Origin: Burkholderiales bacterium RIFCSPLOWO2_12_FULL_61_40
GTDB lineage: Bacteria > Pseudomonadota > Gammaproteobacteria > Burkholderiales > Burkholderiaceae_C
Direction: 5' to 3'
Assembly (NCBI GenBank): GCA_001770935.1
Contig: MESI01000009.1
Span: 1 to 64,000, forward strand
DNA: 64,000 bases
A program made the translations under genes and the position numbers. The notes beneath the pieces were generated by a model, which was given only the letters and a program-made list of their open reading frames with translations, was not told where the DNA came from and searched no databases. Position 1 is the stretch's first letter, and each line of letters opens with the position of its first letter. Below are positions 56,459 to 64,000 of the stretch, piece after piece.

Positions 56459-57349
56459 CTACTCCACCGACTGGTCGATCTTGTGCACAAAGGCCAGCGC
56501 CACCCTTGGCGTGGCGTTCAGCAACTTGGCAATATCGTCCATATCGTCCGGCAGCGCCGCATTGTCCCAGCCCAGCATGGTGTGCCGGGCCAGGCGCACG
56601 GCCAGCAAGACATTGCGCACGCTGGGGTGGTCGGGGTGTTTGCCGTCACTGATGCGCACCAACAAGGCCGGCAAACGCCAGAGTTTCATCAGCGCCTGGC
56701 GCAAATCCCCAAGATCAATGTTGTACACAAAGCGCTGCAGGCTGGCTGTGCGCAAGCTGGGGTTGGCCTGCTGCATCTCGCGGATGCCCAGTTCCAGTGC
56801 GGGCGCATGGCACCACATCAGCATTTCCGCAAAGTCGTGTAAAAACGCAGCCTGGTGAATGACTGCCGCATCGGTATCCCCCCGGTGCACCGCAAAGCCC
56901 AGCGCAAAACGCCCCGCCCGCCGGGCGCGCTGGAGCAGCTCCGTCAACCCCTGCCGTGCTTGGGGTTGGTTGTGTAGACGGTCTTCCAGCGTGGGCTGCA
57001 AACCAAAATTCCGAAAGAAGGGCGACACCCCCATCATCACCAGGGAACTGGTGACAGTTTCCGTTTCCGTGATGTCTCCGGGCCGCCGTTTGGCCGCCAC
57101 ATGGGCCATGAGCTTGAGGGTCATGAAGGGATCGGCCTCTATCACGGCGGCCAGCATCCCCGCGTCCACATCGTCCTCGGTAGCCCGCATGTCCTCCAAG
57201 GCCTGCGAGGTGGCGGCCAGCACCGGAATCTCGGCGTCACGGAAATAACGCGTCCAAGCCCCCAGGTCACCCAAAGGCGCGGTCAGGCACGGCCCCGGTG
57301 CGGGTTGGGGTGCAGTGGCGGCGTTGGGAATGGGGGCGGCATCAGCCAT
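56459..57349 (-). CDS. HDOD-domain signalling protein
   Basis: 296 residues, a single HDOD domain (about 40-270), an HD-superfamily module lacking most metal ligands. Seen: ILMVGVSPFFRNFG-like MMGVSPFFRNFG and HQAAFLHDFAEMLMWCH. Such proteins sit in two-component and c-di-GMP networks, but its partner is unknown. It begins on the far side of the thioredoxin gene, convergent with it at a 16-bp gap. Confidence 0.88.
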   Translation of the reverse strand: MADAAPIPNAATAPQPAPGPCLTAPLGDLGAWTRYFRDAEIPVLAATSQALEDMRATEDDVDAGMLAAVIEADPFMTLKLMAHVAAKRRPGDITETETVTSSLVMMGVSPFFRNFGLQPTLEDRLHNQPQARQGLTELLQRARRAGRFALGFAVHRGDTDAAVIHQAAFLHDFAEMLMWCHAPALELGIREMQQANPSLRTASLQRFVYNIDLGDLRQALMKLWRLPALLVRISDGKHPDHPSVRNVLLAVRLARHTMLGWDNAALPDDMDDIAKLLNATPRVALAFVHKIDQSVE

Positions 57350-57416
57350 GGCGGTCCATTTGTTGCATAGCCGGAAGTATCGGCGCGCCCGAAAGAGCGG
57401 TCAAGGCCCGCCCGTC

Positions 57417-58325
57417 CTAGGCGGTCAAGCGCTCCAGGGCTTCCCGGTATTTGGCCGCGGTTTTTTCAATCACCTCGTTGGGCACGCGGGGGGCGGGCGG
57501 CGTTTTGTTCCAGGGCTTGCCGTCCACCTGGGCCTGCTCCAGCCAGTCGCGCACAAACTGCTTGTCGTAGCTGGGCGGGTTGGTGCCTTCCTGGTAGCTC
57601 TCCTGGGGCCAAAAGCGCGAGGAATCGGGTGTCAGCACTTCGTCCATCAGGGTCAGGGTGCCGTCGGCGTCCAGGCCGAATTCAAACTTGGTGTCGGCAA
57701 TGATGATGCCCTTGGTCAACGCAAACTCGGCCGCCGCCTTGTAGATGGCGATGGAGATGTCGCGGATACGCGTGGCCAGGTCCAGCCCGATCATTTCCGC
57801 CGTTTGCTCGAACGTGATGTTTTCATCATGGTCCCCCACCGCCGCCTTGGCCGCCGGGGTGTAGATGGGTTCAGGCAGTTTGGAGGCGTTTTTCAGACCG
57901 GCGGGCAACTTCACGCCGCAGACCGCGCTGTTGTCCTGGTATTCCTTCCACCCGCTGCCGGCCAGGTAGCCGCGCACCACGGCTTCGATAGGCACCGGTT
58001 TCAGGCGCTTGACCAGCATGGAGCGGCCCACCACCTGGGGCACCTCGGCGGGCGTCACCGCGCTCTCGGGCGCTTCACCGGTCAGGTGGATAGGGCACAA
58101 ATTCAGCCCCTTGGGGCCCAGTTTGTCGAACCAGAACAGCGCCATTTGGGTGAGCAGCACGCCCTTGCCGGGGATGGGCTCGCCCATGATCACGTCAAAG
58201 GCGCTGAGGCGGTCACTGGCCACCATCAGGATACGGTCGTCGCCGACCGCGTAGTTGTCGCGCACCTTGCCGCGGGCGAGCAAAGTCAAGGAGCTGAGGG
58301 TGGAGGTGTGCAGTGCAGAAGTCAT
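57417..58325 (-). CDS. purC: Phosphoribosylaminoimidazole-succinocarboxamide synthase
   Basis: Joins aspartate to CAIR to give SAICAR with ATP in purine synthesis. 302 residues, the longer form typical of beta- and gamma-proteobacteria and yeast. Seen: [46 protein letters not shown] and [13 protein letters not shown]. The start at 58325 is chosen over an upstream ATG five codons earlier. It lies downstream of fba behind a terminator hairpin. Confidence 0.97.
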   Translation of the reverse strand: MTSALHTSTLSSLTLLARGKVRDNYAVGDDRILMVASDRLSAFDVIMGEPIPGKGVLLTQMALFWFDKLGPKGLNLCPIHLTGEAPESAVTPAEVPQVVGRSMLVKRLKPVPIEAVVRGYLAGSGWKEYQDNSAVCGVKLPAGLKNASKLPEPIYTPAAKAAVGDHDENITFEQTAEMIGLDLATRIRDISIAIYKAAAEFALTKGIIIADTKFEFGLDADGTLTLMDEVLTPDSSRFWPQESYQEGTNPPSYDKQFVRDWLEQAQVDGKPWNKTPPAPRVPNEVIEKTAAKYREALERLTA

Positions 58326-58345
58326 GGGGGGGGTCCACAAGTAAA

Positions 58346-58379
58346 AAGGCTCTGCCCCCGTATGCAGGAGCAGAGCCTT
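58346..58379 (-). terminator. Intrinsic terminator between fba and purC
   Basis: On the minus strand AAGGCTCTGC pairs perfectly with GCAGAGCCTT around a 14-base loop and is followed by a T-run. It stands between the fba stop and the purC start, so purC probably has its own promoter or relies on readthrough. Confidence 0.88.
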
Positions 58380-58465
58380 GGATTATCGCAATTTGCAAAC
58401 AGGGGCGCCAAAACCACCCCAAGCCCCCCGCTGGCGGGCCATGGGGCTGCGCGCGCGGGCCGGGT

Positions 58466-59530
58466 TTACTGCACCACCTGCGCCAAGTCGCCGCGGGCGT
58501 ACTTGGCCGCCATGATTTGCAGGTTGTCGCCCTTGATCTTGCCACCCTGGCCTTCGCAGCCGAATTCCATGTAACGCTGCTTGCAGATCGCCTTGGCGGC
58601 TTCCCGCGCGGGCTTGAGCCATTCGCGGGCGTCGAACTTGTCGGGGTTTTCGGCCAGGAATTTGCGCACCGCGCCGGTCATGGCCAGGCGAATGTCGGTG
58701 TCGATATTGATCTTGCGCACGCCGAATTGGATAGCCTTCTGGATTTCTTCCACCGGCACGCCGTAGGTCTCTTTCATCTTGCCGCCGTACTGGTTGATGA
58801 GGGCCAGGAGATCCTGCGGCACGCTGCTGGAGCCGTGCATCACCAAATGGGTGTTGGGGATGCGGGCGTTGATTTCCTTCACACGGCTGATGGCCAGGAT
58901 GTCGCCTGTGGGCTTGCGGGTGAACTTGTAGGCGCCGTGGCTGGTGCCAATGGCAATGGCCAGCGCATCCAACTGGGTGGCCTTGACGAACTGGGCTGCC
59001 TCTTCGGGGTCGGTCAGCATCTGGCTGTGGTCCAGCTTGCCTACGGCACCAATGCCGTCTTCCTCACCGGCTTCGCCGGTTTCCAAAGAGCCCAGGCAAC
59101 CGAGTTCGCCTTCGACTGTCACGCCGACCTTGTGCGCCATTTCAACCACTTTGCGGGTGACTTCCACGTTGTAGTCAAAAGAAGCGGGGGTCTTACCGTC
59201 TTCACGCAAGGAGCCATCCATCATCACCGAGCCAAAACCCAGGTCGATGGCACCCTGGCAAATCAGCGGGCTTTGGCCGTGGTCCTGGTGCATGACCAGT
59301 GGAATGTGGGGGTAGGCTTCGCAGGCGGCCTGGATCAGGTGCTTGATGAAGGCCTCACCTGCGTACTTGCGGGCGCCGGCGCTGGCTTGCAGAATGACGG
59401 GTGCACCGACCTCATCGGCCGCCTGCATCACGGCCTGGACCTGCTCCAGGTTGTTGACGTTGAAAGCTGGAATGCCATAGCCGTTGACGGCTGCATGGTC
59501 CAGTAGTTCGCGCATGGAAACGAGTGCCAT
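58466..59530 (-). CDS. fba: Fructose-1,6-bisphosphate aldolase, class II, Calvin-cycle subtype
   Basis: Zinc-dependent aldolase of glycolysis/gluconeogenesis. 354 residues. Metal and catalytic regions are seen in [20 protein letters not shown] and MHGSSSVP, and [14 protein letters not shown] near the end binds the phosphate. The variant with a [10 protein letters not shown] loop is the CbbA/Calvin type. The start at 59530 gives [14 protein letters not shown]. It is 121 bp downstream of pyk on the same strand. Confidence 0.97.
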   Translation of the reverse strand: MALVSMRELLDHAAVNGYGIPAFNVNNLEQVQAVMQAADEVGAPVILQASAGARKYAGEAFIKHLIQAACEAYPHIPLVMHQDHGQSPLICQGAIDLGFGSVMMDGSLREDGKTPASFDYNVEVTRKVVEMAHKVGVTVEGELGCLGSLETGEAGEEDGIGAVGKLDHSQMLTDPEEAAQFVKATQLDALAIAIGTSHGAYKFTRKPTGDILAISRVKEINARIPNTHLVMHGSSSVPQDLLALINQYGGKMKETYGVPVEEIQKAIQFGVRKINIDTDIRLAMTGAVRKFLAENPDKFDAREWLKPAREAAKAICKQRYMEFGCEGQGGKIKGDNLQIMAAKYARGDLAQVVQ

Positions 59531-59651
59531 AGTGAGATCTCCGCAGAAGTTGGTAACCGCTTGGTAACTTGTACCGATGCGCGATTTTAACTGCCGCAGA
59601 AAATCCCGTCCCTTGCGCAAGCGCACAGAGGCCCAAAGGCCCCCATGCCCA

Positions 59652-61085
59652 TCAGCTCACCTGGCAGATTTTGAGCATATTGGTACCACCGGGCGCCCCC
59701 ATGGGCTCGCCGCAGGTAATGGCATAAATATCGCCACTTTGCACAATGCCACGGGTTTTCAGGTGTTTTTCGGCGTCGGCTAAGGCGGTATCGCGGTCGG
59801 CACTGGTGTCCATCAGCAAAGGGCGCACATTGCGGTACAGCGTCATTTTGCGCTGTGACGCCACTTTGGGGGTGAGTGCGTAAATGGGCACCTGGATCAA
59901 ATGGCGGCTCATCCACAGGGCGGTGGAGCCGCTGTCGGTCATGGCCACAATGGCCTTGGCGCCCAGGTGGTAGGCAGTGAAAAGCGCGCCCATGGCGATG
60001 GACTGGTCGATGCGGTGGAAGGTTTTGCCGGTGAAATCGGCGTCCAGCTTGACGTGCTCGCCGCTTTCGGCGGCCAGGCAGATCTTGGCCATCTCCACCA
60101 CAGTTTCCAGGGGGTATTTGCCGGCCGCAGTTTCCGCTGACAGCATGACCGCGTCGGTGCCGTCCAGCACGGCGTTGGCCACGTCGCTGACCTCGGCGCG
60201 GGTGGGCACCGGGTTGGTGATCATGGACTCCATCATCTGTGTCGCGGTGATCACCACCTTGTCATGCTCGCGTGACAGTTTGATCATGCGTTTTTGCAAG
60301 GCGGGAACTGCCGCGTTGCCGACCTCCACCGCCAAGTCGCCACGGGCGACCATGATGCCGTCGCTGGCGAGCAGGATTTCCAGCAATTTGGGGATCGCCT
60401 CGGCACGTTCGATCTTGGCGATCAGCGCGGGTTTGTGGTTGTATTCGGCGGCAGCCACATTGCACAGCTGGCGGGCCATTTCCATGTCGGTGGCATTTTT
60501 GGGAAAGCTCACCGCAACATAGTCGGCCTGGAAGCTCATCGCCGTGCGGATGTCCTCCATGTCCTTACCGGTCAGCGCCGGTGCGGTCAGGCCGCCCCCT
60601 TGCTTGTTGATGCCCTTGTTGTTGGACAGCTCGCCACCCAGCTTGACGGTGGTAAAAACCTGCTCACCCCGGACGGCGTCCACCGTGATCACGATCAAAC
60701 CGTCGTTGAGCAAGAGCACATCACCGGCCTTCACCTCACGCGGCAGGGCCTTGTAATCCAGCCCCACGGCATCGATGTCACCGAGTTCAACACGGGCCGC
60801 GTCCAGCACAAACTTCTGACCCGATTCGAGAAATACCTTGCCTTCGGCAAATTTGCCGACCCGAATCTTGGGGCCTTGCAAGTCAGCCATGATGGCCACT
60901 TCGCGCCCCGCCCGCTGGGCGGCGGCGCGCACCATCATGGCGCGGTCGATATGGTCTTGCGCCTTGCCATGGCTGAAGTTCAGCCGCACCACATTGACGC
61001 CTGCGCGAATCATCTCCTCCAGCAATGCGGGATCACTGGAAGCGGGGCCAAGGGTGGCGACGATTTTGGTAGCGCGGCGGGGCAT
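59652..61085 (-). CDS. pyk: Pyruvate kinase
   Basis: Last step of glycolysis: PEP + ADP to pyruvate + ATP. 477 residues. Seen: [47 protein letters not shown] and [11 protein letters not shown], covering substrate, metal and K sites, plus a C-terminal allosteric domain. The strong ribosome site AAGGAGATTACCC precedes the ATG at 61085. First of the pyk-fba run. Confidence 0.97.
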   Translation of the reverse strand: MPRRATKIVATLGPASSDPALLEEMIRAGVNVVRLNFSHGKAQDHIDRAMMVRAAAQRAGREVAIMADLQGPKIRVGKFAEGKVFLESGQKFVLDAARVELGDIDAVGLDYKALPREVKAGDVLLLNDGLIVITVDAVRGEQVFTTVKLGGELSNNKGINKQGGGLTAPALTGKDMEDIRTAMSFQADYVAVSFPKNATDMEMARQLCNVAAAEYNHKPALIAKIERAEAIPKLLEILLASDGIMVARGDLAVEVGNAAVPALQKRMIKLSREHDKVVITATQMMESMITNPVPTRAEVSDVANAVLDGTDAVMLSAETAAGKYPLETVVEMAKICLAAESGEHVKLDADFTGKTFHRIDQSIAMGALFTAYHLGAKAIVAMTDSGSTALWMSRHLIQVPIYALTPKVASQRKMTLYRNVRPLLMDTSADRDTALADAEKHLKTRGIVQSGDIYAITCGEPMGAPGGTNMLKICQVS

Positions 61086-61130
61086 GGGTAATCTCCTTGT
61101 AATTAAGTTCCCATTCTCACACGGAACTGG

Positions 61131-63287
61131 TTACATAAGAGCATCAGCTTGTGCCCACTGGCGTCCATTGCGCACCAGGGATGCTTCAAATTCTCCCAGT
61201 GGAAGCGGCCGACTGAACAAAAACCCTTGAACGAAATCGCACTTGTATTGCGCGCTCAGGATGTGCCATTGCGCCTCGGTCTCCACGCCTTCGGCAACCA
61301 CCTTGAGTTTCAGGTTGTGCGCCAAACCGATGGTGGCGGCACAAATGGCCACTGCCGTTTCACTGGTTTCAATGCCTTTGACAAAAGAGCGGTCAATTTT
61401 CAGTTGGTCCAAGGGCAATCGACTCAAGTACGCCAGGGACGAATAGCCGGTGCCGTAGTCGTCCAGCGAAAACCCGACACCGATGTCTTTCAAGGCCCCC
61501 ATCTTGGCGATCACGTCCTCCACATCGGAAACCAGCAGACTCTCGGTGAGCTCCAGTTTGAGCAAATGCGGCTTGGCACCCGTTTGCTGCAACACATCCA
61601 GCACCTGTTGCACAAAGTCCGGCTGATGGAACTGGCGGGCACTGACATTCACGGCCACTTGCAGGTCGCGGGTGCGCGCGTCATTCGCCCAGGCGTGGAG
61701 CTGGCGGCATGCGGTTTCCATCACCCAATGGCCCATGGGCAAAATCAGTCCGGTGTCTTCCGCCAGCGGAATAAAGTCATTGGGCGGAACCAGTCCGCGC
61801 TGCGGATGCTGCCAGCGCACCAGCGCCTCCGCACCCACCACACGGCGCGACGCATCGACTTGCGGCTGGTAATACAGCCGCAATTGTTTGGCGTGGATCG
61901 CTTCGCGCAGTTCCGCTTCCAAGGTGCTGCGCAGGTCCAGGGCCGCCTGCATGGCGGGGTCAAAAAAACGCATGCCATTGCGACCGGCATTCTTGGCCTG
62001 GTACAGCGCCAGATCGGCATGTTTGAACAGGTCTTCCACAGAATCATGGCCTTGAAACAAACCCACCCCGATGCTGAACTTGCAGTGGTATTCATACCCA
62101 TGGAGGAGGACAGGGCGGTTCGCCACGTCGCGCAGCGTTTCTCCAAGCTGTTTGGCCCGCGCTGCGGCCTCTTCAATATCCGCCGCCATGCCTTCCGCCA
62201 GGACGACGAATTCGTCGCCCCCCTGGCGTGCCACCGTATCACCTTCGCGCACCACCGCGCTCAGACGCCTTGCCACCTCCACCAGCAGCAGGTCACCCAC
62301 GTCATGGCCCCGCGTGTCATTGAGCGCCTTGAAGTTATCCAGATCAATCAGAAAGATCACACCATAGAGACAGCTGCGTCCCGCAGCGGCCACCGCTTGG
62401 CCCAAGCGGTCGTGCAGCAAACGCCGGTTGGGCAAGCGTGTGAGCGGATCGTAGTAAGCCAAGCGGTGAATCTCGGCCTCCGCTTCCTTGTCTTCGGTGA
62501 TGTCGGTAAAGCTGGCAACGTAGTTGCTGATGTTGCCGTCGCTCGCGAAAATGCCTGTAATGGTCAGCATTTCTGCATAGATCAGGCCGCTTTTTCGCCG
62601 GTTCCAGATCTCCCCCTGCCAGTAGCCCTTTTCCCGGACCAACTCCCACATGCGCTGGTAAAACGAAGGGGGCTGCCGACCCGATTTCAACATCGCGGGG
62701 GTCTGGCCCACGGCTTCTTCCGCGCTGTACCCGGTCAAGCGGGTGAAGGCCGGATTTACCCGCAATATGACCCCCGAGGCGTTGGTGATCATCATCCCGT
62801 TCTGGGATGCAAACGCCACTGCGGAGATGCGCAATTCGTCCTCCACTTGCTTGCGTTCCGCCAGCAGCACCTCCAGCATGTCGCGTTGCGCCTCAATTTT
62901 CGTGCGCAAGGCCTCACGCTCCAGCAGATTGCGGATGCGCTGGCGGGCAATTTCCACATTGATCGGCTTGGTGATGTAATCGGCGCCCCCCAGGGTCAGG
63001 CCCTGAATTTCCGATTCAGCCTCACTCATCACGGTGACAAAAACCACGGGGGTATTTTTCAATGCCAGCTCGGCTTTGAGACGCCGACAGGTCTCAAAGC
63101 CATCCATGCCTGGCATCATCACATCCACCAGAATCAGGTCCGGCGGTGACGCCATGGCCAATTTCAGCCCCATGGCGCCAGACGTTGCAATCTGCAAGTC
63201 AAAGTCCGCCGCCAATACCGCCCCCAGCGTCAAGAGATTTTCCGGCGTATCGTCAATCGCCAGAATTTTGGGCCTTGGGTAGCTCAT
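61131..63287 (-). CDS. Response regulator with PAS-GGDEF-EAL output
   Basis: 718 residues: REC (about 8-125, phospho-Asp in LVDVMMPGMDG), PAS (about 150-265), GGDEF (about 280-440; GGDEF and RxxD as REGD intact) and EAL (about 455-705; EALVRWQHP and DDYGTGYSSL intact). No membrane helices. It should both make and degrade c-di-GMP under two-component control. Its ATG overlaps the upstream gene by ATGA, so the upstream kinase product is a likely partner. Confidence 0.95.
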   Translation of the reverse strand: MSYPRPKILAIDDTPENLLTLGAVLAADFDLQIATSGAMGLKLAMASPPDLILVDVMMPGMDGFETCRRLKAELALKNTPVVFVTVMSEAESEIQGLTLGGADYITKPINVEIARQRIRNLLEREALRTKIEAQRDMLEVLLAERKQVEDELRISAVAFASQNGMMITNASGVILRVNPAFTRLTGYSAEEAVGQTPAMLKSGRQPPSFYQRMWELVREKGYWQGEIWNRRKSGLIYAEMLTITGIFASDGNISNYVASFTDITEDKEAEAEIHRLAYYDPLTRLPNRRLLHDRLGQAVAAAGRSCLYGVIFLIDLDNFKALNDTRGHDVGDLLLVEVARRLSAVVREGDTVARQGGDEFVVLAEGMAADIEEAAARAKQLGETLRDVANRPVLLHGYEYHCKFSIGVGLFQGHDSVEDLFKHADLALYQAKNAGRNGMRFFDPAMQAALDLRSTLEAELREAIHAKQLRLYYQPQVDASRRVVGAEALVRWQHPQRGLVPPNDFIPLAEDTGLILPMGHWVMETACRQLHAWANDARTRDLQVAVNVSARQFHQPDFVQQVLDVLQQTGAKPHLLKLELTESLLVSDVEDVIAKMGALKDIGVGFSLDDYGTGYSSLAYLSRLPLDQLKIDRSFVKGIETSETAVAICAATIGLAHNLKLKVVAEGVETEAQWHILSAQYKCDFVQGFLFSRPLPLGEFEASLVRNGRQWAQADALM

Positions 63288-64000
63288 ATCAGACTTTTCT
63301 CACGTTGTGTCTCCGCCATGCTGCGCAACTGCTCCAGTGTCACATCAAAACGAAAGGCCCGCAGGGACCTTCCGGCTTCCTCTACCTCCGCTGCGATATC
63401 CGTACCTTCCACCAGCATCTGCAAATCACTGAAACGGGTCACCGCATCGTACTTGTTCTGGACCAGCAAGGGAATGAGTTCATCGACCAGCGCAATAAAC
63501 CGGGGGCCATTGACCTGCGGGGCCAGCACATCAGATACAGCTGCGGGATCTGGCACCGGACTGAGCCAACGCCCCAGGGCCGACACCAGGGCATCGAGCG
63601 CCACCGGTTTGTGCAAAAAATCGTCCATGCCAGCGGCCCTGCAGGCCTCACGGTCTTTTTCCGCCGAATCGGCCGTCAGGGCGATGATCGGCAAAGGCGG
63701 TCGATTCCCATCACGTTCCCACTGGCGTATGCGTTGGGTGGCTGCGTACCCGTCCAGGACCGGCATATGAATATCCATCAAAATGGCGCCCGGGGCCTCC
63801 CCCTGTGCAATGGCATCCACTGCCGCTTGCCCGTCATGGGCCATGGAAACCTTCAAACCCAGTTTGGCCAACATGGCACCGATAACCTGGCGATTGATGG
63901 CATGGTCCTCAACCACCAGAATGTGGCCCCGAAACTGCACCAACCCAGGCGAAGCAAGGGGGACAACATCCATCGAACGCGCCTCGTCACGGCTGTTCTC
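63284..64000 (-). CDS. Hybrid histidine kinase C-terminal part with REC domain (5' partial)
   Basis: The frame is open to the window edge; the Met at 63973 is probably internal. A REC domain (phospho-Asp in ILMDIHMPVLDGY) is followed by about 85 residues without a clear HPt His, ending REKSLI. The sequence style matches the C-terminal receiver of a hybrid histidine kinase, most of which lies outside the window. Coupled by ATGA to the REC-PAS-GGDEF-EAL gene, so the two probably form a phosphorelay. Confidence 0.85.
   Translation of the reverse strand, partial: ENSRDEARSMDVVPLASPGLVQFRGHILVVEDHAINRQVIGAMLAKLGLKVSMAHDGQAAVDAIAQGEAPGAILMDIHMPVLDGYAATQRIRQWERDGNRPPLPIIALTADSAEKDREACRAAGMDDFLHKPVALDALVSALGRWLSPVPDPAAVSDVLAPQVNGPRFIALVDELIPLLVQNKYDAVTRFSDLQMLVEGTDIAAEVEEAGRSLRAFRFDVTLEQLRSMAETQREKSLI

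Noticed and set aside
59531..59651. Possible terminator between pyk and fba
   Set aside because: Short palindromes (TTGCGCAAGCGCA) and a repeated TTGGTAAC are present, but no stable stem with a T-run in the right orientation.

Overview
The window is high-GC DNA from a betaproteobacterium, most likely a Comamonadaceae member (Rhodoferax/Polaromonas-like; inferred from gene content, gene order and intergenic repeats, not from a database match). Supporting signs are the block pyk - fba (class II, Calvin-type) - purC - purE - purK - tsaC, the pair MFS transporter - ssb divergent from uvrA, a type-2 PyrF, and a 59-bp dispersed repeat built around GCGCAAGCAGCTAT.

Layout. 1-13463 is a Lap-type surface-adhesion locus: a giant multidomain type I-secreted adhesin (5' end outside the window), the c-di-GMP receptor LapD, the periplasmic protease LapG and a LapE/TolC-like outer-membrane channel carrying an extra NTF2-like domain. 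13542-18514 holds ssb, an MFS exporter and uvrA. 18765-26460 is a sigma-54 metabolic locus: an AcoR-type activator facing an aldehyde dehydrogenase behind a good -24/-12 promoter, followed by a PPOX-fold protein, a two-headed FMN flavoprotein and a MatB-like acyl-CoA ligase. 26631-29076 adds a DUF1097-like membrane protein and an overlapping gene pair that looks like an ISL3-transposase-derived DNA-binding protein plus a FIST-like sensor protein.

29094-33624 is a run of small genes: orphan HicA-like and PIN toxins, a YiaA-like membrane protein, a YiiX-like hydrolase and a PAS chemoreceptor. 33748-38932 is an AraC regulator facing a four-gene ABC transporter / LolA-like carrier / outer-membrane barrel operon, followed by a separate solute-binding protein. 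39868-47084 is rearranged: a DUF4143 ATPase, a CoA-transferase cut off after 58 residues by a GGDEF-EAL gene, a tandem 84-bp repeat, two GSTs and a CHASE4-like diguanylate cyclase. 47158-53560 carries pyrF, a family-4-like UDG, rimI, tsaB, an EamA-transporter remnant, dacB, a SemiSWEET and tsaC. 53571-61085 is the purine/glycolysis block, interrupted by a thioredoxin-TPR protein and an HDOD protein. 61131-64000 is a two-component/c-di-GMP pair running off the end.

Three themes stand out. First, c-di-GMP signalling is dense: LapD and three GGDEF or GGDEF-EAL proteins lie in the window with an adhesin system that such signalling typically controls. Second, a 59-bp repeat occurs seven times. Three copies lie in frame inside uvrA, tsaC and purK, and others supply stop codons. 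Its central hairpin shows compensatory base changes, so it resembles a protein-invading palindromic element. Third, purK is additionally altered by an in-frame insertion of about 30 codons and an N-terminal tandem duplication. No tRNA, rRNA or CRISPR array was seen.
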